From NCBI GenBank assembly GCA_025642075.2, contig JAODUO010000630.1, positions 137,501 through 201,500 on the forward strand: DNA of 64,000 nt. Reading direction: 5' to 3'. Below, in pieces: positions 36,888-50,600 of the stretch. The stretch's first letter is position 1; every line of letters begins with the position of its first letter. The notes under the pieces are model-generated. The model was not told the origin of the DNA. It did no database searches and worked only from the letters and a program-made list of their open reading frames with translations. A program made the translations under genes and the position numbers. Source of the DNA: Ridgeia piscesae (taxonomy: Eukaryota > Annelida > Polychaeta > Sabellida > Siboglinidae).

Positions 36888-39800
36888 TCAGTGTTTGTCT
36901 TCAGAAGCAGACGAACGTGGCAGCTTCACCGTTGACTTCCCCGGCCCGAGACGGGGATGCACAGGTCTCGAGATGCGTGATAATCCCACTTTTGTAGCGA
37001 TCCCAGATGCGGGAGGAGTCCGACTATCCTGCGACGTCTTCGCTGGTGACCTCGGCGGGATCTGGCTCTCATGTCCCAGTCCTGCCGACTCCCCATTCTT
37101 TCCCGTTGTGTGTCTCCCAGAGGGATTCGCCTGGGAACACTTGAGTGGGAGTTTCTCACACACTGACGGTGGAGCGTCGGACGTGGAGCTGGATTTCTTC
37201 GCTTTCCCCGGAATGCCACTCTTGGGCTGCATCTTTGGGCTGAACGAGGACAACTTGCTTTGTTTTGCCACGTTCTTTCCAGGAGACGGGATGCCGCTGC
37301 TGCTCGGACTCTTTGTGGCAATTCCTGTTGGCAACTTCTGCTGCGTGTCTGGTTTATGGGCAGGAGTTGATGATGGTTTGTCGTGTCCTCGAGTAGGAGA
37401 CGAGGCGTGGCTACTGGTCCTACGATACAGCGTCACTGTCGCCTGTCTCAGACTCCCCATCACCGACTGGAAGCTGATACCAGATGACGCAGTCTCCTTG
37501 TCTTTCGTGCTGTGTTTACCGGCTGCCTCTGCAGGTTTTACAGTCGTGTTTGCTTTCACCGACGTCACCGGCCTCAACTTTGAGACGCGGTGGTGTGACG
37601 ACGGTGTCTGCAATTTGCTTTTACTCGCAGTATTTGACTGCAAAGACGGCGAAACCACCACAGAATCTGATGGTGCGCTGTTGCTCAGACACGCCCCATG
37701 GCCACTAGGTGGCTGTGGACCTATTTCCGTCGCCACCGAGCCACCGTTTATCACTGCTGGTTGAGACAAAGATCTGATGGCACTATCCTTTTTATCAATG
37801 ACAACATGAGATGCTCGACTGTCGTGTGCTTTCACAACATCGCACGTGACAGGCTTTTCACAAGAGACGCTGACATCATGCACTTTACAAGGTTTGTCAT
37901 CCACCAACATTGGTGTCGTCGATACAGCTTCAATTTTGGATTTTTCCGTGGCCATTTCCAAATCAATACCTCTGACACCACTGTCCTTCTCTGACGGCTG
38001 CACGTGGAGCGACGTCTCCGAGACTGCGGTCTCCACTATCAGCTCCTCCGCCTCCTCCTTCCGCTGCATGTTTAAGGAAGACGTGGCCGTGGACCGTCGC
38101 AGTGACCCTTCATCCAGCAGATACGAGGTGCTGATGTACGCCAACAAACCATGTTGTTCTCCCTCCTGCTCCACGGTCTCCAGACTGGGAGAACTTGATG
38201 ACAATGACACAGGCCGCGTCACTCGCCCCGGGCTCAGAATCGCCGAATGACGCTTGTTTTTCCATGTTGGCGACGGCTGTGACGGCCACGGGTTGTCACC
38301 GTGGTGGTCATCAATGTCACACGACGACGATGACAACGCCTGCAGTTCTGTGTTCTCGATGATCCGGGAGTGTCGGGGAGTGGATGGGAAGAGTGTATCC
38401 GGACGTTGAGCGGGACGTGATTGTTTTGGTTTGGGACGTCTTAGCCTCACAGGTGTCGTTTCAACTTCGGCGTCTTTATCGTTGCCGTTTGTTTCGAATA
38501 GGTCACTACTGACTGGTGACAGGTCGTTGTGTTCGCTTGGTCTGCCTTTCTCTGTTTCCCCCCTCATTGCCATTATCTTTGGTTGAATACATGTTGCTGA
38601 ACAACATGTCGACCGCGGTCAGCTCTTGTTTTACAGCGTCTGTTGCTTGTGATGTTACCATAGCAACGCCAGGAACCATCTCCGTAGCAACACAGTTTGT
38701 GGGAGGTGGCACAGCAGCCTGTTCAACAGAACACACAGCTGGCTTCATATGGTCTGTCTTTCTTGTAATCTTCGCGGTTGACTGGTCTTTCGGTCCGATC
38801 CAATCCGTACTGTCTCCAAAGACACCGATGCTGCTGCCCAGATCACTGCCAAAGTCGTTTCCGTCTACGAGGCGTTCCGGCGTCAGTGTGTCTTCAGAAC
38901 CACTCAGGCTTGCTGATGGACACGCATCATTGCACACACGTCCTCTCACCCTCCTCGTGACAAACGGCAGTTCTTCTGTGGTTTTCTTTGCGCCGTCCAT
39001 GTGTATCAATGTCTCTCCTCTGTCATCAAATATCCCCCATGATGCAACGTCAATTTCAATGAGCTCATCCCGTCCGCAGGTTGTCGAATTCGAACCCTGT
39101 GATTTCCACGAATCGTACCCGCTTTCGCTGAGCTTGATATTGCCGAGAAGATCCGAGCTCGCCTGACCGACGTCCTTGACCTTTGTTGTGCCTTCTTCGT
39201 GGTGGCCCGTCAGTGATTCGGTCGACCCTTGTGCTTTATCGCATCCATTTATAAGTGACGTTTCAAGATACGTGACATGGTCAACTGGAGGTTTTGTTAG
39301 ACTTGTAGCATTATACACAAACTGCTGACCTCCATTGTTTTTTTCGACACACGTTGGCGCGTCATTTCTGTAGCTAACATCGGTGCACTGATCTGGCCCT
39401 ATCACTCTGATGTTGTCTGATTTGCCTGACTGAACCGCCATCGGACCTGGCAGGTGTCCGTCCAATTTCTTGTCATCTTGATAAGAACAATCAACGGTAT
39501 CTTTGCTGTCTAGCCTCCCGCGTCCAACGGCGTCTGATGAACGATCTGTGAAACTATCTAAGCAATCTCCCACTGTCGACAACAGAACTGGTGTCATGGC
39601 TGCAGCTTTTGTGGTGATATCGCTAATGGCCGTGGCTGCAGATGATGCCCCAGCTAACCGCGATGACACTTGATCGCCGAGGTGATAACAGACATCTGCT
39701 TTGTTGATAGTTGATGTTTTTGTGTTTGTTTCCGTTGCTGATACGCATCTTCGTTCTGTAGGTTTATCATTCTTTCTCTGTACGTTTTCACCATGTGTGC

Positions 39801-42800
39801 TTACAGCCCGGGTACAGTTATTGCCAGATTGTCCGTCACACTGCTGTATCAGATCTTGCCGTTTGTCAGTTGAAACAACAGTTCTAGCAATTTCTGGACT
39901 GTTTGCTTGGCAATCAGACTGTCTGGCAATTACCTGTGCTGTGTGTTCATGTTGATTACCTGTCTCATGTCTTGTCTGGGACGGCTGTGATTGTTTTTCC
40001 GATGTCAACTCAGTTGCTGTTAAGCAAATATTATACTTGGCCGCCACTTCTACTGTCGGCTCACAATTGCCATCGTTATTTCCGTTGTTACAACTCCGTG
40101 GTTCTTGCGTACACGTGCTCACAACAGTTTCCACATCGTCAGCCGCGTCATTTTCAAAACTTTTCGTCTTGGCTAAAACGCCACGAGACTGGTGCTGCCT
40201 CCTGTTCTTAACGGAGTACGGCTTCACGAGCATTAGTCCGCACTCTGGAGAATGTTTCGTCAGATCCGGCTGGGTACTTCCCCACGATGAACAACTTCCG
40301 GTGTCGTCGTCTCCATGACAGTCTCCGTGGATGGAATCTGGGTGTGCCAGCTTCCGCCTATGTTTCACAGAGATCTGACTCTGGGTAGCTCCAGCTGATC
40401 TATGGCTCTTTGGCGACCCTGGAACAGCAAGATTGTCTCCATCACCACCACCACCGTCTTGCCTAGCCAATGGCCTGTCTTCGGCTGTCACGGATTTCTT
40501 TGCGCCACCTGGTGGCTTTAACCTGCTCACTTTAGCTAGTTTTGTTGAGTACGAAACCTGTTTCTTTGCCGGGGCCGATGCACCATTCACTGAGCCGCGG
40601 TCGGAGTCAGCCGTCTGTGAATTGGCACTTGGTGACACTTTCACCGGTGTCGTGTCCCTCGGTGGTTTCATCCCCGTCGTCTGCGAAGCACAGGGAGTGT
40701 CACTTGTACCCACGGATGTCACTGACGCTGGTGGCGATGTACACTCCGTTCTGACTGGACGAGGAGGAAGCTTCGACTGTTGCGACATCCGCGAACTGAT
40801 CTGTCGCCTCTGAATGTTTGTACCCTTCGCTTTACCAGTTGCATCAGACACCGGCTGCTGAGGCGGGGATTCGGGAACGCAACTCCAGTTCTTCACCTTC
40901 TCCTCGCTGTAAGCGCATCGATCTAACACCGGGTCGATACCCAAACCGTCATGGCCGCCACCTCCAGCACGCACGCCAGTTCGACCAGTAGCGACAGGCC
41001 TGATTTGCTTGCTCTTCACCGATTGCGACCGGGAGCTTGCATTGCTGTTACAGCTCTGTACATCAGAGAAACTGCCGCTGCGATTCATAGGCAGCTTGGT
41101 GATCTTATGCTGTCTGCTTTGTTTCACGTGCACTGGCTTTGATGGTTTCTGTGCATCATGCATCACCTTCCCGGCGACACCACTGTCGTTATCCATCGTC
41201 ATCTCACTGTAGCCTTTCGGAGGCGCCGCACGACTACTCCTACCTTTGAGCACACGTGGTCGACGAGGGTCCTGACGCGAAGACGCATTGTTGTTCTCGC
41301 TGAAGACGCTGGCCAACGAGGTACAGCTGGACGTGACGCTGGAACATGGTTCATTCGACGACGTACTCTGCATCATGTCCTCTTGACCGCCGCGTGGCTG
41401 ACGAGGTTGCTTTCTTGCCAACTGCCGGGTGGACCCGAGTTTATCATTGACACGAACCCCGGAAGGCAAACGTGAACCTTCCTTTTTGACCATTTCACCA
41501 TCAACAGGCGCAGTTCTCGATTTCGCTTTCGCAATGCACTGTCGACTTCGACTTAACCGGCTCTGCTGCTCACTGTACTGCAGTTTTGATTTTGATGGCG
41601 CACGTACGAGTCCTTGAGGTTTGTTTGATGCAGGTGATATTTCCGGCGACACCTGTTGACCGTTTTGTTTCATGGCAGCAGTGGTCACTGCACCTGTCTG
41701 GTGTCTCACACTTTTCAGCTTGGAGGCGGCCAGCCACTTGTTGCAGATGCTGCTTGTGCTAAGTGGCTGGTGGTCATACTTTCCTCGGGAACCGCTTCGG
41801 TCTCGATGTGACGAATCATCTCCTTCGAACCGTTTAATTTTTGATTCAACGTCACACCGTTCGGCCGCCGTAACGTGGACCGTCTTTCTCGTCTGCGGTC
41901 CGTCGTGGATCGTGGTATCTCTGATCACCGTTATAGGCTTACGGTCAGAAGAACCCAAGTACTGTGTCTGTGATTTCGACACCTGGTTTGCATCACTACT
42001 CAGGTTCTTCGAATTGGCATGCGCCTCCCTGGCACGCTGAGGTAACTGTTTCTTTGGAACATTCCGATACTGCGGTTTGCCAGACTCCTGCTTCTGTGCC
42101 ACGATCTCTATCACATTTACAAGATCGGGGAGATTTTGCTGGAGAGCTCCTACGCCGCTCTCCTTACCAACATTTCTCTTCGTCGAACACGTGTACACGG
42201 GAGATACCTCGGTTTGCGAGTGGTCGTCTCCCCATCCGGGAGAAGGTTGCTGGGAGAATTCCTCCTCATTGGTCCCCTTGCAGTCCCAGATACTCTGTTC
42301 TGACTGCAGACAGGTCTGTGTGTTCGAGTAGAACTGGTCACCCAGGACCATCTGTCCCACGGGGGAAGGTCTACCAGAGCTTCCCTGAGGGAACACGGTC
42401 TCTGGCGAGTCACCGACATATTGCATTTTCGAAGTTCTCACGGATGACCTAATGCACTGTAATCCCTCCGGGGACGCCTGTTGTTCCCCCCCTCCGTAGC
42501 TGATCTTGGTGCCGGGATTGCGGGGTGGAAGAGGAGGGGGAGACACAAGGGAATGGGGTTCGGGCGATGCCGAATGACTCCTCGTACACGACACCCGTTT
42601 CGTAGCTCGCAGTTCCGCCATCCGCACCCCGCAACACGGACTCACGAACGCCGTGGAAACCGTCTTCGGGAACGCACGCACATATACCTGGTCGATCGTC
42701 TCGTATATCGGTGACGGCGGCATCGATTCATAGATGTTCGTTTTGCAATCACAGTTCGGGGAAAGCCCTGCCAGAGACAGGCACTGTTTCTCCCCGGCAT

Positions 42801-43812
42801 TAACCGGCTGCGGGCCTTGGTGTTTGGCAACGGTGACACGGTCGGTCCAGTTGTCCTTTGATGTCCTGTTGGCGTCCTGTGAAGCAGGCGGACATTTAGT
42901 CAGTTGTGGAGGCGAGTCGTTGTAATGGTCACCATTAATTACAGGTTCGTCACACTCCGTGTCCTCTGGGTACGAATATAATCGGTCACGCCTAACAACA
43001 ACGACAGGCACCGATCCGTCAGCGTTAGAAGTATCGTTCACAGATGTCGGCTTCTCCCTCGAACGGCCACGCTTGGCCGATAATGACTGATGCTGCATAT
43101 GTCCAGTATTTGGCGTTTGTATAGTCGGACGTCTGTCCTCTGGGTTGCTGTAGGATCGGTGAGGCTTGACCAGACACGCCGAAGTTCGCTGGTCACCGCC
43201 GGTGCCGTCTTGGCGGCGCAGAGGCAGCGGCGAGCCCCTACACATGATTGGTATGCTAGCACCAGCCTGGTTTCCTACCCCAGGCTTTGTATCGGCAACA
43301 CTCCCACGTAACGAGGGTGATTGTAATACCCTATCCGGTGGTGATCTGTGTCCTCTTGTGGGTTGTGACTGCTCTGTTGAACAAATCACCCGTGTCACCG
43401 AACTACCGTTACGCACTCCGTGCACTGTCCGGCCTACGGGATCTGCCTTAGTGTTGTCATCATGTACAATCACCGGATAACACGGCTGATCCGAACTGAT
43501 GATGACATGTGGCGTCTCCTGCCCTGCTCCGTGAGAACTGTTCGTATCACTGAAACACCTCACTGAAGACTTTGGCGGAGGACTTTTGCCGTCACCGAGC
43601 TTCCTCTCGTGAGACACGAACGTGGACACGAGGGAGTTGTCTCTCTGGTACCTCCGGCTGCTGTTGCTGACCGACACGTCCGCCATGCCCATGGCCGTGG
43701 CATCCGAGAAGGCGGCCGCCACTGGGTTCACCGAACGACTGGTGGGCGTCTGTTTCTTCTTCTTGCTGGACGACGCCGCCCGCCCGAAAAGGGGAAGTCT
43801 TGACTTCTCCAT
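36888..43812 (-). CDS. very large Ser-rich disordered protein with EB-binding-type SxIP motifs; frame broken once
   Basis: One uninterrupted exon-sized block. The frame from ATG 43812 runs to a stop at 38506; a second long frame (38573 to TGA 36888-36890) overlaps it, shifted by one base at the C6 run 38558-38563. Dropping one base gives 2,307 residues of one composition. The ATG has G at -3 and +4, and an in-frame TGA lies upstream at 43873-43875; longer frames start at GTG and are not credible. The N-terminus is MEKSRLPLFGR then KKKK (residues 17-20). Around 370-378 YETIDQVYV could be a phosphotyrosine site; PPPLPPRN near 425 fits SH3 binding; YSxPED occurs twice (about 221 and 279). In the last 140 residues are SGIP (about 2172 and 2198) and SQIP (about 2249) in Ser/Lys/Pro-rich settings; SRLP, SKLP and TKLP variants occur earlier. 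I infer a microtubule plus-end protein. No signal peptide, membrane segment, coiled coil or enzyme domain is visible. Neuron navigator, SLAIN or CCSER-like relatives are guesses only. Confidence 0.75.
38558..38563 (-). other. single-base frame break in a homopolymer
   Basis: Plus-strand CCCCCC (GGGGGG in the gene). Before it the coding frame is that of the 5' part; after it, composition and openness move to the next frame for about 550 codons. Five G would restore one frame, six break it. A tiny intron is unlikely because the frames overlap by only 68 bases and no donor/acceptor pair fits. An assembly or base-calling error, a real indel, or a disabled allele are all possible. Confidence 0.8.
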
Positions 43813-43888
43813 TGCGTTTGACGCATTCAGCGTGTTAACAGCGCACACACACGCACACCGACGTCCTACATGTCAACATTGATCTATC

Positions 43889-43928
43889 CACACACATGTG
43901 TATGTGTGTGTACGTGTGTGAGTGTGTG
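43889..43928. repeat. alternating CA/TG tract in the leader
   Basis: About 40 bases, nearly strictly alternating purine and pyrimidine (CACACACATGTGTATGTGTG and onward), beginning 77 bases upstream of the ATG. The centre is self-complementary (CACACATGTG). It could adopt Z-DNA or a hairpin in the mRNA leader. Confidence 0.7.
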
Positions 43929-44010
43929 ATATCCAAAAGGTGCGTATGTCGCGGCCGTGACAGTTCGTCAGTGACAGTCACACAACGTCAACGTCTGATA
44001 TCCTTGGACG

Positions 44011-44043
44011 GCCGCTACACAGCCGCTACACAGCCGCTACACA
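44011..44043. repeat. 11-bp x 3 tandem repeat
   Basis: GCCGCTACACA occurs three times without change (44011-44021, 44022-44032, 44033-44043) inside the 5' leader or promoter of the large gene. Confidence 0.9.
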
Positions 44044-44295
44044 CTTGCTGTCACTGCGGCCACTGCCTTGACTGAATAGCCCACCGCTGTCTGTGCAGCA
44101 CAGCCCAAGCACCACAGTCTGCGTTCCGCATGAGCGAACTCTTGTGCCGGCTAACCGGGTTATTGGCTGGTCCGTGCATTGTCGGGGCGCGGTGACGGCG
44201 AGAGAGTGGGTGGGCGAGGGGGTGACAGGACGCGTCAGTTGTGTCTACTGTCAACATCTCCTGTCACACTCGTTAGCAGTCCATGGTTCGCCAGG

Positions 44296-46395
44296 CTGAA
44301 ACACACAAAAAACATCCGTATCCTGTGGGTGTGATTCGGAAGACAGAAACGACGAGTTAATGAAATGTACTGAAGAAAGTTGATACAGCTGATGATAGAT
44401 GATGTAAATGCTAGTTTCATTTGTTGGCTGGCATTATGTGAGTTCCGAATGAAGTTGCACAATTGATTAAAAACTGTTTCATTGTTTGTGTCAATCGATT
44501 CTCAATGCTAACCATTAAAATATGGTCTGTAAACTTTAATATGCTTTAACATAATGTACCATTTTCTGCATGTTCAATTAAGCCATGTTTATGTTTATGG
44601 TACATGTATGCAACTTATTAATCAAACCTTAATCCTAACACTATTATTGTTTTAACCACCAACTAAGGAGATTTTTCTAGTTTTTATTTGTTGACCAATT
44701 CATTCTTTATTCAAGCACTGACAACATGACAGTCACCAACTATAACAAACAGTCACCAAATGTTTTATGCAAAGATTGTTTTGGTTATAATTAAATGTGC
44801 ATTAATTAAATGCAAACATTTGAAGAAAAACTACCATCAAAAGGCAGTTCTAAAACAGAAAGTCAGGCAGAAAAAACTCCAGCAACAATACAAAATAGCT
44901 GCCAAAATATACGGTCGGTGACACGAATGTCATTTATGTAACATTGGAGTCACTGGGGACATTGTCCAAGTCAACTGGTGACACTGGCCAGGCTCACACC
45001 TGTGTCACAACTGACATTTTTACGGCTATAAGATTGTGATTAATAAATTAATATCCATAAAAGGTGGGCAATAATGTCCATAATATCATTCAATGGAAGA
45101 CCATTAATCTTATGTGCTGCTCATCACCGACAGCTTTCAGTGCAGTTTCCAGCAAGTCTATCGCTTTCTAGCACCTCGGTTCACATGAAGTTGATCATAA
45201 CAGGGTATTATACTGAGTCACAGCAAGTTGTTGATGAACCAACTGGGCCAGTTTTCTTAACATAATTTTCACTGACATTTATGAACATAAAAGATGCACT
45301 ACAGTGCACGTGTTGTCGGCAATCTGCATGCAATAGACCCACAAATCATACAGACTGTTTACTATTACAGTGTTCACCCGTGACACTGTCATGGAGTGTG
45401 ATGTAGGACGATAGCCAAGATTGATATCAAAATATGATCGTGTTCATACATGATCGTAACTGATTGCATACTACATCAACAGTATAACGGTATTGATCGT
45501 AATCGATCTATGTCATCGACTATCATCTAAGGAATGATTTTATGGTTATAATTACTTGTTTACACCAATGAAACAATGAACCTTGTGTACCATGGTCACA
45601 GTGTGGTGTAATATTTTGATATTTTAACTCATTCCCAGTGGTGCACTCTGGTGAAGAGACTAAGTACTACTCTATTTTCAAAGGCAGCAAAAAGCATACC
45701 ATGTCAAAAAATTTCATTGCTAACATCTTTGTTACATTTCAAATTTATAGAGTGAGCACAGTTCATAAGACAGTCATAAAATAGTGTAAAATAATAAACT
45801 AAGTTAAACAAACCGAAAAAGATACTATAGAAAACTACTAAATATCACATAAGTAACTCATAAAAGATCACTTACAGCAGATATTTTACTGGAAATACTA
45901 ATTACCATACATATGTATAGAAAATAACATAATGATAATGGAATGACTATAATCAAACTCATAGTTATGATTACTACTAAAACCTATGAACTAAAGTTCC
46001 AGATAATGTAGATGCTTTAGACGTTTGTTACCATCGTTACTTTGAGGTTTTCCAACTGTACCTGTTGCAAAATCAAGCTCGTGTTTAAAAGCCTCTGTGT
46101 AGCATCTGTGATAGGCAAAGATCACTTTACTGATGACACTGCAAGGTGGTTCAAAAGCACATTATCTCCCCACAATGCAAGATGACACCTGACATTATTG
46201 GCATTGACAACATCTGTCACTAAGTGTCATAATGACGCGCGACATGACACAGGTGTTAAAATAGAGCCAGGGTCCATTACGTCAACCTGGTCTACTTATT
46301 TGGGCAAATTATCAATTAGCTTGGTTTGAAGAGAGAATACTGAATGGAGGCAAAGTAACATGTGGTTGCATAACATGGGCGGTACTGTCAGGCAT
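44296..46395. other. non-coding stretch upstream of the large gene
   Basis: AT-rich, no gene seen. Any untranslated first exon or distal promoter of the large minus-strand gene would lie here or further right. Confidence 0.45.
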
Positions 46396-46450
46396 GGTAC
46401 TGGCATAGTACTGGCATGGTATTGGCATGGTACTGGCATGGTATTGGCAT
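46396..46450. repeat. 11-bp x 5 tandem repeat
   Basis: Five 11-base units of the form GGTACTGGCAT or GGTATTGGCAT (the second starts AG) at 46396, 46407, 46418, 46429 and 46440. GGCAT words continue for a few bases on each side. Confidence 0.88.
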
Positions 46451-46595
46451 GGCATAGGTGGCATTGCATGGTCATGCCAAGTATAGTGTGGAAGGGCACT
46501 GATGGTTGGTACTACCAACTTGTGAGCATGGTATGGCTTGACACGAGTGGGAGTGTCATGGCACCAGTAGTGGTAGTGCCAAGTATGTGATAAAT

Positions 46596-47640
<1,045 letters not shown>

Positions 47641-50600
47641 TGTATCAGTGATAAACATAAACTGGACAAATGAAGAAACATGAATAGCAAAAGACCCTCT
47701 CTGTCAACACCAACACACAGACCCAAAATGACAAGTGACAATATGTGACACTCAGTGAGTATACCACACTACATGACAGCCTGTACACCCGTCAACAAGT
47801 CATGTGTCACCAATCGCTATGACAACGGTGACAGTAACTAGAGATAGGTACACCAAGGCCAAGTCTCTAGTGCACGGCCCACACCACCAGTCCAAGACTT
47901 GTCACGTCATGTCAACTTTGTGTCACATATGTGTGCATATGATCATTTGACAAGCAGTGTGGTGTCATCACTTTTTGCCAGCGCATGAAAAAGTGTCCAT
48001 ATTGACGGGAGAAAGTGGGTAGATGTACACAAACTGCCACTAGTGCCAATGCTGACAGGGAAAATTGGGTAGACAAATTTTACTATGTGGTGACAGGGAT
48101 CATACCCATCAAGGATGTAGACACTTCTGCTCAAGGAGGTTAGGTGGGTTGAGGGTTTATGAAGGAGGGAGGGAGATGTTTACCCTCTGGCGGAGCAAAC
48201 ACTCGATTCAACACAATACTCAAAATCACATCTTTTGAACACTGCTTTTCAACAAGACATGCCCAGATACTTGCCACACGAACAGGCATTGAATGACACA
48301 ATATGAATCATGAGAAGATCTGACCACATCTATCATAAGAGACACAATGGGAGCGGAGGGGAGGGGAGGGTAATACCTTCTTTAATGTCTCAAACAGATT
48401 TCACCAGTCGGAGCACATTTCTGCATGAGACTGTTGAATAACAATTTTATAATGAGTAAAAGTACAATTAACAAGTACAATGTTTAAAGTCAGTACCCAA
48501 GTACTAATGATTACAAGTACTCAATTGACGGTCCAACCCTGCCATTGAAACTTGAAATACCATGCCATGTATTGTTGGTGGGAACAATCTGGAACTACTG
48601 GACAGTAGTAAGGCATTACCACGGTATATGCTTTTAAACACTGCAAACATATAAAAATAATAATAATAATAATAACTTATACGGCAACAAAAATCCTTTG
48701 AAACCAACTACTCACTAACGGAACATGAATCACGTAGCAAGTAGGTTGCATATTAATGGTCGGCCCATTAAGTTTATTAAATAATTGCTACAGACAATTT
48801 AATTTCCACTAGATCTAGCTTCTGAACGTCACGGTCAGACTCTATGTGTTGCATTTTCATTGAACAACATTTTTCTAAAGTGGGCGCCATATCAACACGG
48901 TGTGTCATCACCTCGGGAAAATACTAATCTGTCCCCACCAATCTCACAGATGTAACCAACCTCCCACGGGGAGACAGGTGCAGGGATGAAGGGTTTAGGA
49001 GGGAACCCTCTACCAGTTGTCAGACTGTATTCCGGTGAATCGAGGCCTCTCGCTGAGAGCAGACAGGTACCAACATCTCGACCAACCGTGATATCTGCCA
49101 ATCGACGTCAGGATAAATCAGAGAAAACCTGCAGTCAGTGATCCCAACCAACCTTCAGGGATCACCTTGCTGTGTGTAGTGCCAACTATTGACATACAGA
49201 GGATCTGAATGAGCTATACCCCGTGTAGAAAGGGGCGTTCAATAGGACACTGAAATCGAGACAACATCTGAACCTGCCGAATTTCTTCGCTTCGTTGTTA
49301 TGTGCGCACACAAACACGAAGGGGGCGGAGTGACGACAGCCAAAAGGCAAACAGGACCAAGTAACACTGACTCTGGGCTTTCAGGTGGGCTGACCGATGG
49401 TGTAGTTTGGTTACAAAGGAATGCTCTTTCAGGACTGGAGGGTAGACTGTCTTACATGCAATGTGATTGTGGTGCTAGATAACATTGTCTACGGTACAAA
49501 ATATACAGTTGTAATTGTTTTGGATGGCAAACTTTATTTAAGTGAATATTCAGGGCATACTCATGCAGACACAGACAGATACACACATACACACGCAACA
49601 CGCATGCATGCACGCATGCACGTACACACACAAGATAAACATTCTTTACATTACTTTAAACCCAAAGTTGAATGAGACCTGTTTTCCACGTCTCCACCAC
49701 ATCCAATATGACTGACGTACTACTATTGCTAGGAATTATTTACAACTGCAAATGGCATGCAAAAAACTTGTCATGGTGGGAGATGAGGGATGAGTGAAAA
49801 CACTGGTGTTGTTAAGTTGTTATTCTGCCAGTTGTCTCAACACATCAGACCCTTGCAACAATCTGCAGCAAAACTTGCCGTGTTTTTGGTTTCTGAAGAA
49901 GACAATCTACACATGCCAAGAAGATGGTAGAATCAAACTGTGACTAAATCTGTTCCCCATATACTATAACAGGGCACAGAGCTCTGTTAGTTAAATTCCC
50001 ATTGGCCGCCATGTTAATGTTTGGTCAGATTATAAGGAAACTGTACCTGATTTGTTTTATTTCAAATTGCTAAAAATCACTACACCAACTACACACTGCA
50101 GATACATCATAGCACTGAATCTACTAGTATGCCTGTCCTATTGTACTCATTTCACTTAACAATTATTTAAAAAAATCTAAAATGACACAATTATTAAGAT
50201 ACTACATTCACATGGGTCACACCAGGAAGTCTGTATTCTGACCCATATAGAGCACACCACACCAGCATGAGGGTCCCAGGCTATTAGAGACATGAATGTC
50301 ACTTCGGGTGGCAAAGAGAAAAGCTGCTCACCGTCTCAAGTGCAACTAGAGCTAGGGTAGAAGGATAATTACAGGCCATGGGAACTAAACACTCTGCCAA
50401 CAAAACTACACCTGCTTCATTGCAAAAACAAAACCACCAGCACCTTAATTGTTACAAGCTAATTGCCATATTGTCATAATGCTCCCAATTTCAATTTCAC
50501 ACAGGGAATGGCAAACGTTGGTGGGGTCAGCTTAAAATCGACAGGATTACTTTACTGTACACAGCCACACAAACCATATACAATCCAGGTAAACGAGTAC

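Larger units (their letters stand above)
43813..44295 (-). promoter_or_regulatory. 5' leader and possible promoter of the large gene
   Basis: CpG-rich sequence before the ATG. On the minus strand a pyrimidine-rich tract ending TGTGTGTTTCAG places a strong splice-acceptor-like site just before 44295, so the large exon may start there and an untranslated exon may lie to the right. Immediately after it ACCATGG starts a three-codon upstream ORF (44273-44284); a second upstream ORF of 68 codons occupies 44051-44257. Alternatively the promoter is here: a reversed CCAAT (ATTGG) sits at 44162-44166 beside GC-rich sequence. No TATA word is evident. Confidence 0.4.

Noticed and set aside
36895..37764. 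289-codon plus-strand frame antisense to the large gene
   Set aside because: A shadow of the well-supported minus-strand coding frame; it has no domain and no independent signal.
48892..49101. 69-codon minus-strand frame with ATG
   Set aside because: Looks moderately protein-like but has no recognisable motif or splice context; too short to support.
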